The position numbers and the translations under genes are program-made. Source: Tanypteryx hageni (taxonomy: Eukaryota; Arthropoda; Insecta; Odonata; Petaluridae). From it: a DNA stretch of 64,000 bases. The DNA is taken from positions 15,625,516 to 15,689,515 of the forward strand of contig CM054114.1 of the NCBI GenBank assembly GCA_028673005.1. Direction: 5' to 3'. Positions 21,101 to 32,577 of this stretch are shown piece by piece; within the stretch, counting starts at the first letter, position 1, and every line of letters begins with the position of its first letter. The notes beneath the pieces are model-generated. The model did no database searches. It was not told where the DNA came from and worked only from the letters and a program-made list of their open reading frames with translations.

Positions 21101-22678
21101 TGCAATGCCTAAAGTATCAAGTTCGAAAGCTTATTTAATACGTCAGTATTTTATGGTAACTATAGAAGTGGTTATTCAAAATGTCCCGCAATCCAGCTGC
21201 GGACCTTCGTAGCTGTAAAGTAAATTTTATATTTTTGTCCCATTTCCATATTTATTAGATTATTTCCGTATTTTTAAGGTTAATTATTTCTTCATAATTT
21301 TTCTTTATAGGTTTCAAGTGATAGAAAATCCCACCTAACTCAGCACATCCAAGGAGTGCTACATAAGGCAAATGTTGAACGCAAATCTAAGATGAAACAA
21401 ATGCTTTTAACAAAAACTTCTGAGGGATCAAGCAAGAAGAATCAGTTTTATGCAGATTTGTGTCACGCAATTGTGGCAGCCAACATTCCATTCAGAACAC
21501 TGGAAAATCCAACATTCAAGGAGTTCCTAGAACGATACTGCCATCAGTCGGTACCTTCCGAGTCAACGCTACGCAAGAATTACGTGCAACCCACGTACGA
21601 TGACGCAATGCGCAGGATACGGGAGGACATTGGAGATTCACATATTTGGATATCGGTCGATGAAACCACTGATGCTCTTGGCAGATACATAGCCAACTTG
21701 GTTGTTGGGAAATTGGACCCAGATGCACCATCCAGAGCCTACCTCATCTGCACGAAGCAACTTGCCAAAACAAACCAGGAAACAATAGCACACTTCGTGA
21801 ACAACGGACTGAAAGTGCTGTATCCCAAAAATCTAGACGAAGAGAAAGTGCTGCTCCTATACACAGATGCTGCATCGTACATGGTTGCTGCCATGCAGTT
21901 GCTCAAGGTGTTCTATCCCTCCCTTGTGCATGTGACATGCCTTGCCCATGGTTTGAACCGCGTAGCAGAGCAAATAAGACTGGAATTCCCCAAGGTGAAC
22001 AAATTGATCTCCACCGTAAAGAAGGTCTTCGTCAAGGCACCAACAAGAAAACAGGCTTTTTGAAAAAAACTTCCCCATGTTCCTCTGCCACCTGTGCCTG
22101 TGCTCAGCCGCTGGGGCACATGGCTGAAAGCAGCTGAATTTTACAGTGAGCATATCCTTCATGTCAAGGAAGTTGTGGCAAATCTAGCCGAGGATACTGC
22201 CTGTGTCACTTCGGCGAAAATGTTGCTGGATGATCCCTCCAGTCCCAAGGATTTGGTGTATATTAGATCCCACTATACATCCCTTGTGTGGATTATGGCT
22301 GAATTGGAGGGCTCAGGAAAACCCATCTAGGAAAATACTGCTTTGCTGAATGAAGTGAAACAAAAAATCAAGGAAGCGCCAGGTGAAGTTGGGAAAAGTA
22401 AGAGCCAAACTAGAAAAAGTGCTACAAAAGAACTCAGGTTCAGAGCCTATATACAGCAGCAGATATACTGGCAGGAAAATCCAGTGAAGTTGTGGGCAAA
22501 ATTTCATTTCAACATGCACCTAAGTTGTAGTTTGCCCCCGTCACATCAGTTGATGTCGAACGTTCTTTTTTTGCTTACAAGATGATATTAACTGACAAAT
22601 GCCATAGTTTTGTGCTAGAAAACTTAGAAAAGGTGCTTGTCATTTACTGTGAGGCCAACTACGGGAAATTTGTGGAAT
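21101..22678 (+). pseudogene. hAT transposase pseudogene, CGGBP1-like lineage
   Basis: The product begins MPKVSSSKAYLIRQY near 21,107, passes a candidate intron (acceptor TTATAG at about 21,310), then a zinc-finger remnant (VSSDRKSHLTQHIQGVLHK). The main ORF 21,356-22,063 contains ESTLRKNYVQPTYDDAMRRI and the catalytic-style block HIWISVDETTDALGRYIANL, later LLYTDAASYMVAAMQLL. A frameshift in an A/T run at about 22,060 moves the frame to 22,094-22,330, an in-frame TAG stops it at 22,330, and a further shift near 22,525 precedes the C-terminal dimerisation region (TSVDVERSFFAYK... ending GKFVE and a stop at 22,678). The family is the hAT lineage that gave rise to vertebrate CGGBP1-like proteins. 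Order and completeness are good; three lesions kill it. Confidence 0.85.
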
Positions 22679-23472
22679 AAACGCAAAGAGGTGACAAATT
22701 CATTATGGGAATTCCGAATGAAACAGTTTGTCAAACATTCTGCATTGTACTTAAATATATACTTGAATAGTGTTTTCAGTCAGTATTACTATATGTAATG
22801 TAGATATTATTTTCTCTGTAACGCATGGTAAATTAACCATAAGAATAAGTTTCAATGCATAGTAGTAAAATATTTTTGTTCTTTGAAAACACAAATCAAT
22901 AATGTTTCATTGACTGGTAATTTTTGGAAGTAGTTTTTAGAGCCTATTTTACGTTTTATAAAGCCTAATTAAGCTACTTAAAGAGGCTATTTTAGTCGCC
23001 TAAAACTTAATTTTTTGAACCTAAAAATCCGCAGTCTAGTTATGACATATTGTAAATTGTTTCACGTAAACATCTTGATTTTTCATAGAAAGCACATCTT
23101 CAGATGTTTACAATAATGGAATTTATGACACAAATGAAGTACATTACTATTTTACTCTTTTCTGAACATTAATTAAGGCCACTCTGCCAATACCAGAGGC
23201 AAATTTAGATCATAATGTGGTTCACTTTAAAAGGATTACAGCAATAAAGCACTTTCTCAAAATCCATCTTCTGAGTAACTGTTTTCTCATTAACACATTT
23301 AAATCTTATCTCATGTATATTTATCACAGAAACTGACAATATCTAATATTATCTGATCCAAGCTTTGGCAACATACAGTTAACAAATAGTATTATCTCAC
23401 TGGTGGTTAATTATACACTGACTGGTAGTGAGTGATGAATACTTGAATTCCTAGACTGGCCTTCATAACTTG

Positions 23473-23588
23473 TACTGTGATTGGTCATAATAACAACAAC
23501 ATAATGTTATTGGCTAGCTGACATTTACAGCTTACTGTGATAGGTGGTAATAAGAACATATGTTATTGGTTAGTTGGTCTACATGATT
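23473..23588. repeat. 60-bp direct tandem duplication
   Basis: TACTGTGA plus a TTGGT/TAGGT phrase and TGTTATTGG recur exactly 60 bp apart (23,473 and 23,533). It lies just 5' of the DDE-like gene. Between 23,047 and 23,472 nothing is recognised. Confidence 0.75.
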
Positions 23589-23589
23589 A

Positions 23590-25802
23590 CTCAGTAATTA
23601 CAACATTTGTGCCATAGGCTTTAAGGAAGATGGACACGAAAGATGTAAGAAAGATCCATGAAAAGTGCAAATGTGGATGGTTCAGAAGATCAGTGGTATA
23701 AATACAGGGCAAAAAATATGTGGCAGATGTAGGAAAAACTATCAGAGATTCAAGAGCCATCAAGACATTTCTCAGCTCCAAGTTCATCCAAAGATATTGG
23801 GAGTACAGAACTACAGTCATCTAGTTCACTGACTTCAGGAGATTACTCCGACACATTAGTAGCCCCACATGTAGCTTTACATGCATTAAATGAGAATCTT
23901 ACATCACTTGGTGAGTCACCAGTTAAAAAGAAGAGATTGCAAGAAAAACAATACCCTAAGAAAAAGTTTGATAAAGTTACTGAGGTACTGAAAAATACTT
24001 AAGTATCCAGTCTGAAAACAGAAGATATGGCTTTTTGTGGGAAAAATCAAGAATCTGAAATTATAAGCCAACTAAGAGATAAATTTCAAAGTAGTCTCAC
24101 AAATAGTGAAAAGATTCAAATACTGACAGTTCTGCCGGAAAGCTGGAGCATTTGACGGATTGAAAATGAATTTGGAGCTTCAAACTATTTAGAGAGAAAA
24201 GCAAAATAATTAGTAAAGGAATGTGGTATATTAGCATCCCGTAATCCTAGACCTGGATGAATTCTGAGTGAGAATATCGTGACCATGTGAGAGCTTTCTA
24301 TAACAGTGATGACATAAGCCGCTGTTTGCCTGGGAAGAAGGATTTTGTTTCTATGTAGGAAAATGGAACCAGGGCTCATAAACAGAAGTGTTTGGTTTTA
24401 GGAAATCTTAAAGAGGTGTATAAATCATTTAAAGATAAGAATCCAGAGCTGAAAATAGGACTATGAAAGTTTTGTGAATTGCGTCCCAAGAACTGTGTTC
24501 TGGCTGGTGCAAGTGGTACCCATAGAGTTGACATGTGATGAAGACTTTCCACTTAACAGTTACAAAGACTGTCTTTCTCAAATAATTTGTAATCCTCCAC
24601 AGCCAATGTGTTACCTGTCATCGTGTGAGAGCTGCCCTGGTACATCTCATTTAACAGTACGCTTAGCTAATCTCTTTTATGTAAATGGAATTGATGAAAT
24701 AACATGCAAAATATGGACATCTACAGATAGAACTACACTCCAAAAAGTTATCACTTCTGTGCAAGAATTTTTGGAAATCTTCGAGAAAAAATTACAAAAT
24801 CTCTTGCCGCATTCTTTCATAGCAGCCCAGCAGTCTCACTTTTTAACAGAATTGAAAGAGAAGTTGTTTGACAATGAATACATTATCATATGTGATTTTG
24901 CAGAGAATTATGCATTTGTTCTTTAGGATGAGGTGCAGGGGTTCCATTGGAACAATGCACAAGCCACAATTCATCCCTTTGTAGCTTATTACAGAAATCC
25001 TGAAACCTTTGCAATAGATCACATTTCTTTTGTTATAATATCAGAATGCCTTCGGCATGATACTGTCAGTGTGCATCTTTTCCAAAGCCATTTAATAAAG
25101 TTTCTGACGTCCAATTTTAATAGAACACCTAAGCATATTTATTACATTTCTGATGGCTCTGCAGCGCAATGTAAAAACCGGAAGAATTTTGTTAACCTAT
25201 GTTACCATCATACAGATTTCAATGTCTCAGCAGAGTGGCATTTCTTCGCCACATCACACGGCAAAGGACCATGTGATGGTATAGCAGGTACTGTCAAGAG
25301 ACTTGCTGCCTGTGCTAGTTTGCAGTGTTCATACAACTTGCAGATCATGACACCAAGACAATTATTTGAATGGTGTTCAAAAAACATTACATTGCGTCAC
25401 TTTCATTATCACACTAATATGGAATATGATGAAGAGGATTCCCTCCTTCAAAAGCGTTTTGAAAACATTCGCACAATTGCAGGTACACAAAAGCTACACT
25501 GTGTTATGCCAGATAGCCATAGTACCTTTAAAGTGAAAGTCTTTTCAAATTCTCATGAAGTAAAAGAGGAATCACTGACGAAAAAGCAACATGAACCAGA
25601 GCTCACTGATACAACAGGGTTTGTTGCATGCATGTATGATGGTCACTGGTGGCTAGGATGTGTTTTGAATGTGAATGAAGATACAGATAAGGTTAAAATA
25701 AGCTTTCTACACCCTTATGGATGGCTATTTAAGTTCTGTCAACCAATAAAATTCCCAAAAATATTCAACAGTTATTTTAACTGTTATTTTTGCCGTTTTT
25801 AA
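23590..25802 (+). pseudogene. DDE-like gene of a widespread uncharacterised invertebrate family
   Basis: The 5' third is broken by frameshifts and stops but still reads DKFQSSLTNSEKIQILTVLP, then FYNSDDISRCLPGKKDFVS and KFCELRPKNCVLAGASGTHR. From 24,474 the frame is intact except for one TAG at 24,924, where relatives have Gln (a single C-to-T change); it continues to 25,802. Landmarks: CDFAENYAFVL, HWNNAQATIHPFVAYY, YISDGSAAQCKNRKNFVNLC, FFATSHGKGPCDGIAGTVKR, and a C-terminal GFVACMYDGHWWLGCVLNV module like a Tudor/SH3-type fold. The spaced D (DFAENY), D (SDG) and D (GPCDG) suggest an RNase-H-like transposase. I know the family by pattern from arthropods and cnidarians but not its formal superfamily. 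No TIRs found. Confidence 0.65.
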
Positions 25803-27616
25803 CAGTTGTCTTAAAAATCATGTCTGATTTTATGAGCATTTTCACGAGTTTCCAGTTCTTTTTCAATGTGTAATAAGTTTTTCAGAGCAATCATGAATTT
25901 TTTGTCTTTTTAATCCAAATGTAACAGTTCTTGCCATTCCATTTACTGCAATTGTTTTTCTTTTGTGAACAGACCAGTTTTCATCACCTGGGTCTAAACA
26001 ACTCTCCTTCATTCCATCTTATTTAATCTAGCCATGGATGCACTCCTTTTTGCTCTTGCACCCACGTTTGGAGGGGAGGGATTTTTTCCCTCATCCCTTT
26101 TTTGAAGACAACAGAAACAACAGATGAAATATTACTTGTTTTTGTAATAATGAATCTTGTCGTTTATTGTTATTTTTTATTAAGTACAATTTGTATCATC
26201 ACAATGTTCAATTTTCATAATGCAAATAAAAGAATACAACGAACTTAGTTTTTTCACTTTCTCAACACCAACTCCAGAAGCTTGTCCCGGCCACTATTTT
26301 AGGTATGTTGGTCTGGTATGCTCTGTCACTTCCATTATAAAACTTCTCTGCTTCTATCACTCCCATAATCCTGGATACTGGAAGCTCCAATTCTTCACCA
26401 ACCACTATAAGCACATACTTTCTTCATTTCACCGGACTGCTTCCTCAGTAGTTGCACTGAAAACATTAATACAGAATATATAAAATGAACATCTAGTTTG
26501 TTTAGCCAAAAACTTTTTAAATGTATCATTAGTTAAATAATACATTGCATTCACTGTATTTACCTAAATAACGTTTTTCCTCTTAAGTTTTTATAAATTC
26601 TTGCAATTAGCATAAATCAAAAAGATGACAACTTTTTTAAAATTGTAAGTATTAAGCTGAAATATTTTGTATCATGCAGAATAATCTCCTTGGTTGGATT
26701 TCAAAACCTTTTCAACAATAACCTGAGCAATCAAGTTGAAAAAGGGGGTTAAATATACAGCATCACAAATATTTAGTTGTACTTAAGCAAATTTCAGACT
26801 AAGTGATGATTAAATATTAAAAATGGATGTTTTCAAAACAAACGAGTGACTTCAAGAAAAAATATTATGGTTTCTAAGAAATACATTACTAGTACTTGTT
26901 CTTAAAATAAAACAAATTCTTATATCCAGGTAAAAACAGTAAATGCACAAAATTTAACGATTTGAAATTAATTGACTGAATAAGTAGTAATTACATTTCC
27001 TGAATCAAAACTGCTGGCATTACTAGCTCTCCATTCACACAGTACATTGCCCCTCCGATGATTAAACCCTTTCATGGACATTATTAATTTTAGGTAAAAT
27101 CAGCAAAACAAATTATTCTTATTTAAATCTTTATCAATAATTATGAATCTCCCTGAATTTTAATATAAAAAATGTTTAGCATTTACAAAATACTTTTTTA
27201 AATAGCTATTTGGAGGATTTACAAATTGTAACGCATCCCTCGCGGATATTGGGGGATTAGTGTATATTGCATTTTTACGTATTGAAAATATTGATGGTTA
27301 AATATGTAAATACTTTGGCTAATTGCCAAATATATGACAAATTTATATGCTACTTATTGTATCATGTGATTAAAATTTAAAAATTTTCTGTAATTTTTGT
27401 TAGGTAGAAATCCTATTTCTAAACATCTACCAGTACAAGCAAAAATCTATATTGGAAAAATGTTCTCAAATGCTTTAAATTTCAAAAAACTACTTTTACA
27501 TGAATAAATAAATAGATTGGAGACATTGGAATGCCATTTGACAAATTGCAAGTTTTGAATGAGAATATCACATACAACAATCAAACTGATAAACACAACA
27601 CAAAGTGGGAAGCTCA
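25803..27616. other. Long stretch without recognised genes
   Basis: AT-rich sequence. The non-ATG ORF at 26,220-26,483 has no motif. In gene-model terms this lies beyond the 3' end of gene 2. Confidence 0.5.
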
Positions 27617-27733
27617 TTTATTCTATTTTGTAACAAAAATCGATTACTCTCACCGATATTCTTCCTTGGTATCAGCTCTGTGGTCGACTAGATGTTTGTA
27701 ATGTTCTCGTAAGAATCTCTTGGAGCAACTCTT
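27617..27733 (-). CDS. Gene 2, terminal exon with stop codon and polyA signal
   Basis: The minus strand has a good acceptor (TTTTTTCAG at 27,734-27,742). Joined to the two bases left over from the exon at 32,578, the frame reads RVAPRDSYENITNI and stops (TAG at 27,690-27,688). An AATAAA lies at 27,622-27,617, about 65 nt past the stop, with a GT-rich stretch just beyond, as expected of a 3' end. The C-terminus contains a Tyr-based SYENI motif. A second frame of the same segment is open up to a GTGAGA donor at about 27,652 (KSCSKRFL... in outline), so an internal exon is the alternative; the phase match favours the terminal reading. Confidence 0.45.
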
Positions 27734-27749
27734 CTGAAAAAATCAGATA

Positions 27750-28246
27750 ATAAATCGTGAGTCACAGGAAATTGTCAAGACACAATGATATGAGTATGAA
27801 TTAAATTTCTATACAACAGTTTCATTTGAAAAAGTTAACTAAATTTTCTGTAATATAAAAAACAATGTTTCTGAGTTGCTAAGTTTAACAATAGTTTTCT
27901 GTCCAAAAAGCAGTACATAGATCTAGAAATTTTTGTAATACTTGTAAAATGTTGCAACTAGCATTATCGTTGTAACTCTTTTAAGTTTCTGCTACGATAA
28001 CTGGAGTCACTTTGCTATCTGTAACACTTGTTTGTTAATAATTATAGTTAATGTGAACAGATGTCCTCACACATTTTTGTAATTTTGACTACGATTGATT
28101 ATTCAACCAACAAAACAAAAACACACTGCCGTCAGCATGGTCAGAATATCACAGAAGCCATACTTGGAAGGAGCAACAACAATACAAGAATTTAAAGATT
28201 TTGTATGACAATGTTTAAAAAAATAAGTAAACTGGTAAGATGTTAT
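27750..28246. other. Intron sequence, nothing recognised
   Basis: AT-rich; no supported feature. Confidence 0.5.
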
Positions 28247-28250
28247 CATG

Positions 28251-29209
28251 AGTCGAGTGAATAAAAAATAAGCAAATGCTTATGCTTAAGATTTCTCTCA
28301 CTTTTTAAGCAAATGCTTAATTTGGAGTGAATAAGAAGAATAGCATTTGCTTTTGCTAGAAAGAATAAGCATTTGCTTATTTTTAGGAATTTTCTTAAGC
28401 ATTTGCTTAAAATTGTGTGAATAAAACCGAGCTTTTACTTAATGCTTCAAGGATATGCTTAAACTTTTTTAAGTGAAGTAAAGGGCTTGCTACAATATTT
28501 CTAAGTACTCTATTTTCATGATAATTAATCCTAAATACAAATATGGTAATTTATGGTGACACGAAAGGTTAAAAAATACGAGGAAAGTTTCAACAAACAA
28601 CGGTTATAAAAATTTATATAATTTCTCTGAAAAAAAATGTTAAGTACCAATATTTCAAATCTGTTACTCGGAGAATATCAAGATAGAGGTGACGGGGTAC
28701 CATCTTCCAAATAGAAGATATAAATATTTTTAAGGTACTTAAGTGATCCCGGATTTCAAATAGGAGTCGGGGAAGATCACCACGTACAATGTACAACTGT
28801 ATGTAAGACAGAAAAATTTGTGGCATCCAAAATCACTATAAAGGCAAATGACAGGATAAAATTACTATAACTAATTGAATAAAAATACACCCATGATTTG
28901 TGATATTATCAAATTCAGTTATAAAAGAAATAGTTTTAAAAAATTATTAATTAACTTTTTAAAAAATATTACCCAATATATTTATGTTTTTAGTTTGAAA
29001 TTCATCTACGTAAAACTTTAAATGCAAACAAAAACAAGTTGCAAAGAGCTTTCTTCCGTAAAATTTAAGCATTTGCTTAAAACTGAGTAGCAAACGCTTA
29101 TAAGCAAAAGCAAACTTTTATTCACTCAATATGAAGCAAATGCGTTTAGCATTTGCTTATGCTTTTACTGTTTGATTAAGCATTAGCTTAATTTTTATTC
29201 ACTCGACCC
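28251..29209. mobile_element. 959-bp inverted-repeat element rich in AAGCAAATGCTT motifs
   Basis: The left end AGTCGAGTGAATAAAAA and the inverse of the right end, GGGTCGAGTGAATAAAAA, are terminal inverted repeats flanked by CATG on both sides. Within about 200 bp of each end, variants of the near-palindrome TAAGCAAATGCTTA occur many times (28,277; 28,311; 28,367; 28,397; 29,068; 29,150), which looks like clustered binding sites. The interior has no convincing ORF. Superfamily not assigned; the 4-bp duplication is not typical of Harbinger (3 bp). Confidence 0.7.
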
Positions 29210-29215
29210 CATGAA

Positions 29216-30080
29216 CATCAGAATTCATAGTAGAAATATTAAGTAATAAAGTCTTTGCTATTTTGATTAGGAGCTTATACCATATCCAAATCTGTTGTCG
29301 ACGACCTAATTTTGTTTTGCACTACCAGGAACAAATGCAGCAGTGAATGATTTTTTCAACCATCAATGATATATGGACCAGAGAAAAAACATTGGAATGT
29401 TTTACTGCAGAGGGTGTGATTAAAATAAATTTCGATATAAATGCTGTGATTTTTATAAATCTATAGAAAAATAATGATTTGTTAAAACAAGTTCCTAGTA
29501 ATTATCAATATGGAACAGCTTTGCAATCCCGGGTCCAGCCGTATTGTTGCTATTTTTGGTCTTCTTTTGCCGTTTTTCGCGCGGTTAATGTTAAGGCATA
29601 ATAATGAAATATGTCAATTTTCTTTGTGTATTACATGGTTAAATAAATTGTTCCTTGAAATCTTTTTTAACCAAAACACCTTAACCAACCTACCCAACCC
29701 GGTGGAGCCGAGTACGATGTTGCTACGTATTGAAGATTGGCAACGATGTACCTGTTATTCCAAATCTAAGCCATAAATATAACTAAATAATAAAGGAATT
29801 TAGTTATAAAAGTATCTTTTTTCTTATTTAAAAAATAAGTCCTCGAGATTTTGAAAATCTGGCTATCAACAAAATATATCATTACTTATAACGAATTTGT
29901 CCATAGAAAATTAATGCTATAATTTACGAAATGCTCTAAGGCTAAAATTTCAGCTCTAGGTAAAGGGAATAAATTTGCACGATTTAGAAATCAGTGCAAT
30001 TCGACTATTAGGTAAAAGAATTCCATTCGAATCTTGTTCAAGTAAACTACACGTGATACATCGACACAGGTATTAACGAA
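29216..30080. other. Intron sequence, nothing recognised
   Basis: The ORF at 29,510-29,776 (88 residues) has no known motif and no codon or splice support. Confidence 0.45.
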
Positions 30081-30093
30081 CCTAAATAATAGT

Positions 30094-30261
30094 ATCATTA
30101 ATGAGGTAGGGCTCTACTTTGTGGAATTTACTCGAGATGAAAAGAAAAAACTTGGTCACTTCCACAAATTTATTGAACACGACCGGTTTCACTACGATAG
30201 TAGCATCATCGGCCGTGTTCAATAAATTTGTGGAAGCGGCAAAGTTTTTTTCTTTTCATCT
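30094..30261 (-). mobile_element. 168-bp Penelope-type ribozyme unit with 12-bp target duplication
   Basis: CTAAATAATAGT flanks the unit exactly (30,082-30,093 and 30,262-30,273). The body is almost wholly palindromic: arms of about 50 bp (30,135-30,180 and 30,213-30,261, sharing CACAAATTTATTGAACACG) close on a hammerhead-like core. It is the smallest complete insertion in the window. Confidence 0.8.
30160..30235 (-). ncRNA. Hammerhead ribozyme-like fold with one core change
   Basis: Minus strand: helix I CACAAATTTATTGAACAC, core CCGATGA (30,212-30,206; canonical CTGATGA, so U4 is C), an unpaired T, helix II GCTAC/GTAGT around TATC, GAAA (30,190-30,187), helix III CC/GG without loop, the cleavage triplet GTC, then the helix I partner GTGTTCAATAAATTTGTG. 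The U4 change probably weakens it. Confidence 0.6.
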
Positions 30262-30501
30262 CTAAATAATAGTGTTTCCTTAATATTAGAAAACCTTAGC
30301 TTATGATGCCATTAACATTATTGTCGAGAACATCTTTGTCCAATTAAGTCTTCAGGTTTCCATAACGTTAAGAGCTCTGCATCGAAAAAATAATACGAAC
30401 TTGAGAGTAAAAACAAAAATTCTTACGGCAAGATTTATCCGATAATAGACATCCAATGCACCATACCGTGAACTGACAAAATGAGATTTTCGCTTGTCTT
30501 G

Positions 30502-30882
30502 TTAATGCGCAGCTTTTGATTGTAAATAACTGAGTTTTCGCCTTTCAATCTCTAAAATTGCTTCATTGTACTTTTCGTTCGCACAACGTCTTTTTCGAGA
30601 TTTTGGAACAGACACTGGTGTTGGTGAACTTGGAGGAAGTGTATCTTGCTCCGTTTCCTCGAAATGTATTTCTGAAGGGATGTTCTCCTCAGTAAATTCT
30701 GGGGTTGGTTCCTCCACCACCGCTGTTGCCAAATTGCCGGACGCTGCTCTGGGTTTCACAACATCCCTTAAAAATTGCATGGTTTTAAAATGTGGCCACT
30801 TTGGATCTAAGGAAGAGACTCCCGCATCTCCAGAACGCGGTGGCTGAATTTTTCCCAGTTCAACAGAGAACTGATCTCTCAA
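30502..30882 (-). pseudogene. Harbinger accessory protein, MADF/Myb-SANT-like C-terminal part
   Basis: The ORF reads LRDQFSVELGKI-like at its start (RDQFSVELGKIQPPRSGDAG), then KWPHFKTMQFLRDVVKPR, which is the end of a MADF domain (R-F---L---...WP-F--M-FL). It continues with a Pro/Ser-rich linker and the basic KSRKRRCANEKYNEAILEIE. The N-terminal helix of the MADF domain is missing, though a possible acceptor (TTCAG at about 30,913) suggests it may lie on an upstream exon in 30,900-30,960. In Harbinger elements this partner carries the transposase into the nucleus and binds the ends. The frame here is intact. Confidence 0.65.
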
Positions 30883-31019
30883 ATATTTCCTTTTTTTCTC
30901 AATTGAATTTCTGAAAAATAAAGCAAGAATTATTCTAATTAATATTTATGAGGATAATATCAAATTTACTTAGTATCATTTAATGGTATTTGGTGGTCTT
31001 ATACACACGTACTTACAAC

Positions 31020-31880
31020 ACAATGTGCTGTTTACATTTGTTTCAGATATCTAGCAACGGGATTATCATTCAGGGCTCTAGCATTCAGTTTCCGAATGGG
31101 AGCATCTACTGTGGGAAAAATTATTGTCGAAACCATTGTTGCATTATGGGAAGAATTACAACCCATACACATGCCAGTACCAAACAAGGACACTTTTAAA
31201 CCAACGGCAGAGGATTTCGAAAGGATTTGGAATTTCCCACATGCAGTAGACAACATGTGCGTGTTCTTTGTCCGAAAAATTCGGGGTCAATGTTTTTTAA
31301 TTATAAGAAATATTTCTCCATTGTCCTTCAAGGTATAGCAGATGCTAATTATAAATTTATTACGGTGGACGTAGGGTGGTACGGTAAACAAAGTGACGGC
31401 GGTACGTTTCAATCATCAGATTTGTTCAAGTTATTAAATGAAAAGAAGCTGATTCTTCCGGACCCTGACTATCTACCGGGAACCAATGTGACATCTCCGT
31501 ACGCATTTCTGGGGGACGAAGCCTATCCTCTTTTGCCTTACCAGATGAAACCGTTCGGAGGTAAGAACTTGACCATGACAGAGGAGTGTTTTAACAAACG
31601 TTTGTCTAGGGCTAGAGAAACAATCGAATGTACCTTTGGAATATTATATTCTAAGTGGCGTATACTGTCAAAGGCCATCGAAACCGACGTAGTCGTCGCT
31701 GATAATATTGTGAAGTGCATCTGTGTTTTACACAATACTGCTACAGCTGACTGATGTGTCCATTGAAAATGATAGAGGAGCAACTAATTGGCCAACAGCG
31801 GGAAGGCCAAGCAACGAAGCAAAAAATGTAAGGGACATTTTTGCGACCTACATGACGAAACATCCGCTAAAGTACTCCTA
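31020..31880 (+). pseudogene. Harbinger transposase pseudogene (DDE_Tnp_4)
   Basis: Pieces in order: RYLATG...FRALAFSFRMGASTVGKII (31,050-31,130), FKPTAEDFERIWNFPHAV, then after a lesion HVRVLCPKNSGSMFFNYKKY, ANYKFITVDVGWYGKQSDGG, FLGDEAYPLLPYQMKPF, FNKRLSRARETIECTFGIL and IVKCICVLHN. The first catalytic block, normally GCIDGKH between HAV and HVR, has lost about 10-13 bp including a frameshift at about 31,243. A second frameshift at about 31,752 separates the C-terminal SIENDRGATNWPTAGRPSNE. The second Asp (GDEAYPL) and the Glu (ETIECTF) remain. Inactive. Confidence 0.85.
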
Positions 31881-31908
31881 ATATGAATTCGAAAACTCAT
31901 TAAGTTCT

Positions 31909-32385
31909 TTAACAATAAGAATTAGAGTAAAACTCCTTTAGCCAAAAAAGGGGGATTAAGAAAACCCAATGCATTTCACCCAGTTTTGTGGCAATTTCTT
32001 TTATATGTTTTAGTTCCTTTTCATATCTATGTTTGTTGAGAGGTACATTGTAGAGTCTATGTACAAATTGGTGAAAAACCGCAGTTTTTTGGCTAGTGGG
32101 GTGAAAGGAGTTTTTGGGAATAAAATTATTGGTGTGTGTGGGTTTTTTAAAGATATCAAACTCTATTTGATGCATATTGTTTATAATTAATAAGTCGAGG
32201 AAAGGCAAGGTATTGTTTTGTTGAATTTCGTTTGTGAGCTTAATGGTTGGATATATGTCGTTGAGTTGGTCCACAAAGACATCTAGTTTCTGTTTATTTA
32301 GGTCAAATATTGCAAATATGTCATCTACATATCTGAACAGATATCTGGGAAGTAGTTAAATTTTTCTTTACAATTATTTTCCAAA
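31909..32385 (-). mobile_element. Penelope-like element reverse-transcriptase fragment
   Basis: Minus strand: LLPRYLFRYVDDIFAIFDLN (32,350-32,285) holds the RYVDD catalytic box, followed by LPFLDLLIIN, IEFDIFKKPTHTNNFIP, NSFHPTSQKTAVFHQFVHRL and PLNKHRYEKELKHIKEIA. KPTHTD-type and SFHP motifs downstream of RYVDD are specific to Penelope-like RTs. Only the RT C-terminal third remains; no GIY-YIG endonuclease is seen. It lies directly next to the Harbinger 3' end and within an intron of gene 2. Confidence 0.85.
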
Positions 32386-32577
32386 GAGGACATAAATAAA
32401 ATTTCGAGGCATAAGGAGAATACTCCATAGTATTACAATAGCATGGAAACAAGAAAGATGATTACAATGAAAAAGGCATAGCAATTTAGACAGTGAGGTT
32501 ACCTTCAATTTTCAATAATCGGATTTTGCTATGTTGAATAAAGGGAAAAAATTAAGACAAGCCAATCCGATCCTCAC

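Larger units (their letters stand above)
20548..23038 (+). mobile_element. Full-length hAT transposon (2.49 kb) with TIRs and 8-bp target duplication
   Basis: The left end TAGACCGCGGATCTTTAGGT (20,548 on) and the inverse of the right end, TAGACTGCGGATTTTTAGGT (ending 23,038), form terminal inverted repeats. The flanking 8-mers ATTATCAC and GTTATGAC match at six of eight places, the expected size for hAT target duplications. The inside carries CCTAAAAATGC-type subterminal repeats near the left end and one transposase pseudogene. Confidence 0.85.
30502..31880. mobile_element. PIF/Harbinger element core: divergent MADF protein and transposase
   Basis: A minus-strand MADF-type ORF (30,502-30,882) and a plus-strand transposase pseudogene (31,020-31,880) are head to head, the usual two-gene plan of Harbinger elements. 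I did not find clear terminal repeats; the Penelope pieces on both sides (30,094 and 31,909) may have replaced them. Confidence 0.8.

Noticed and set aside
29510..29776. 88-residue ORF with an ATG
   Set aside because: No motif, splice context or paralog; ordinary chance length.
30500..31880. Domesticated HARBI1/NAIF1-like host gene pair
   Set aside because: The transposase has lost its first catalytic block and has two frameshifts, so it is a decayed element and not a conserved host pair.
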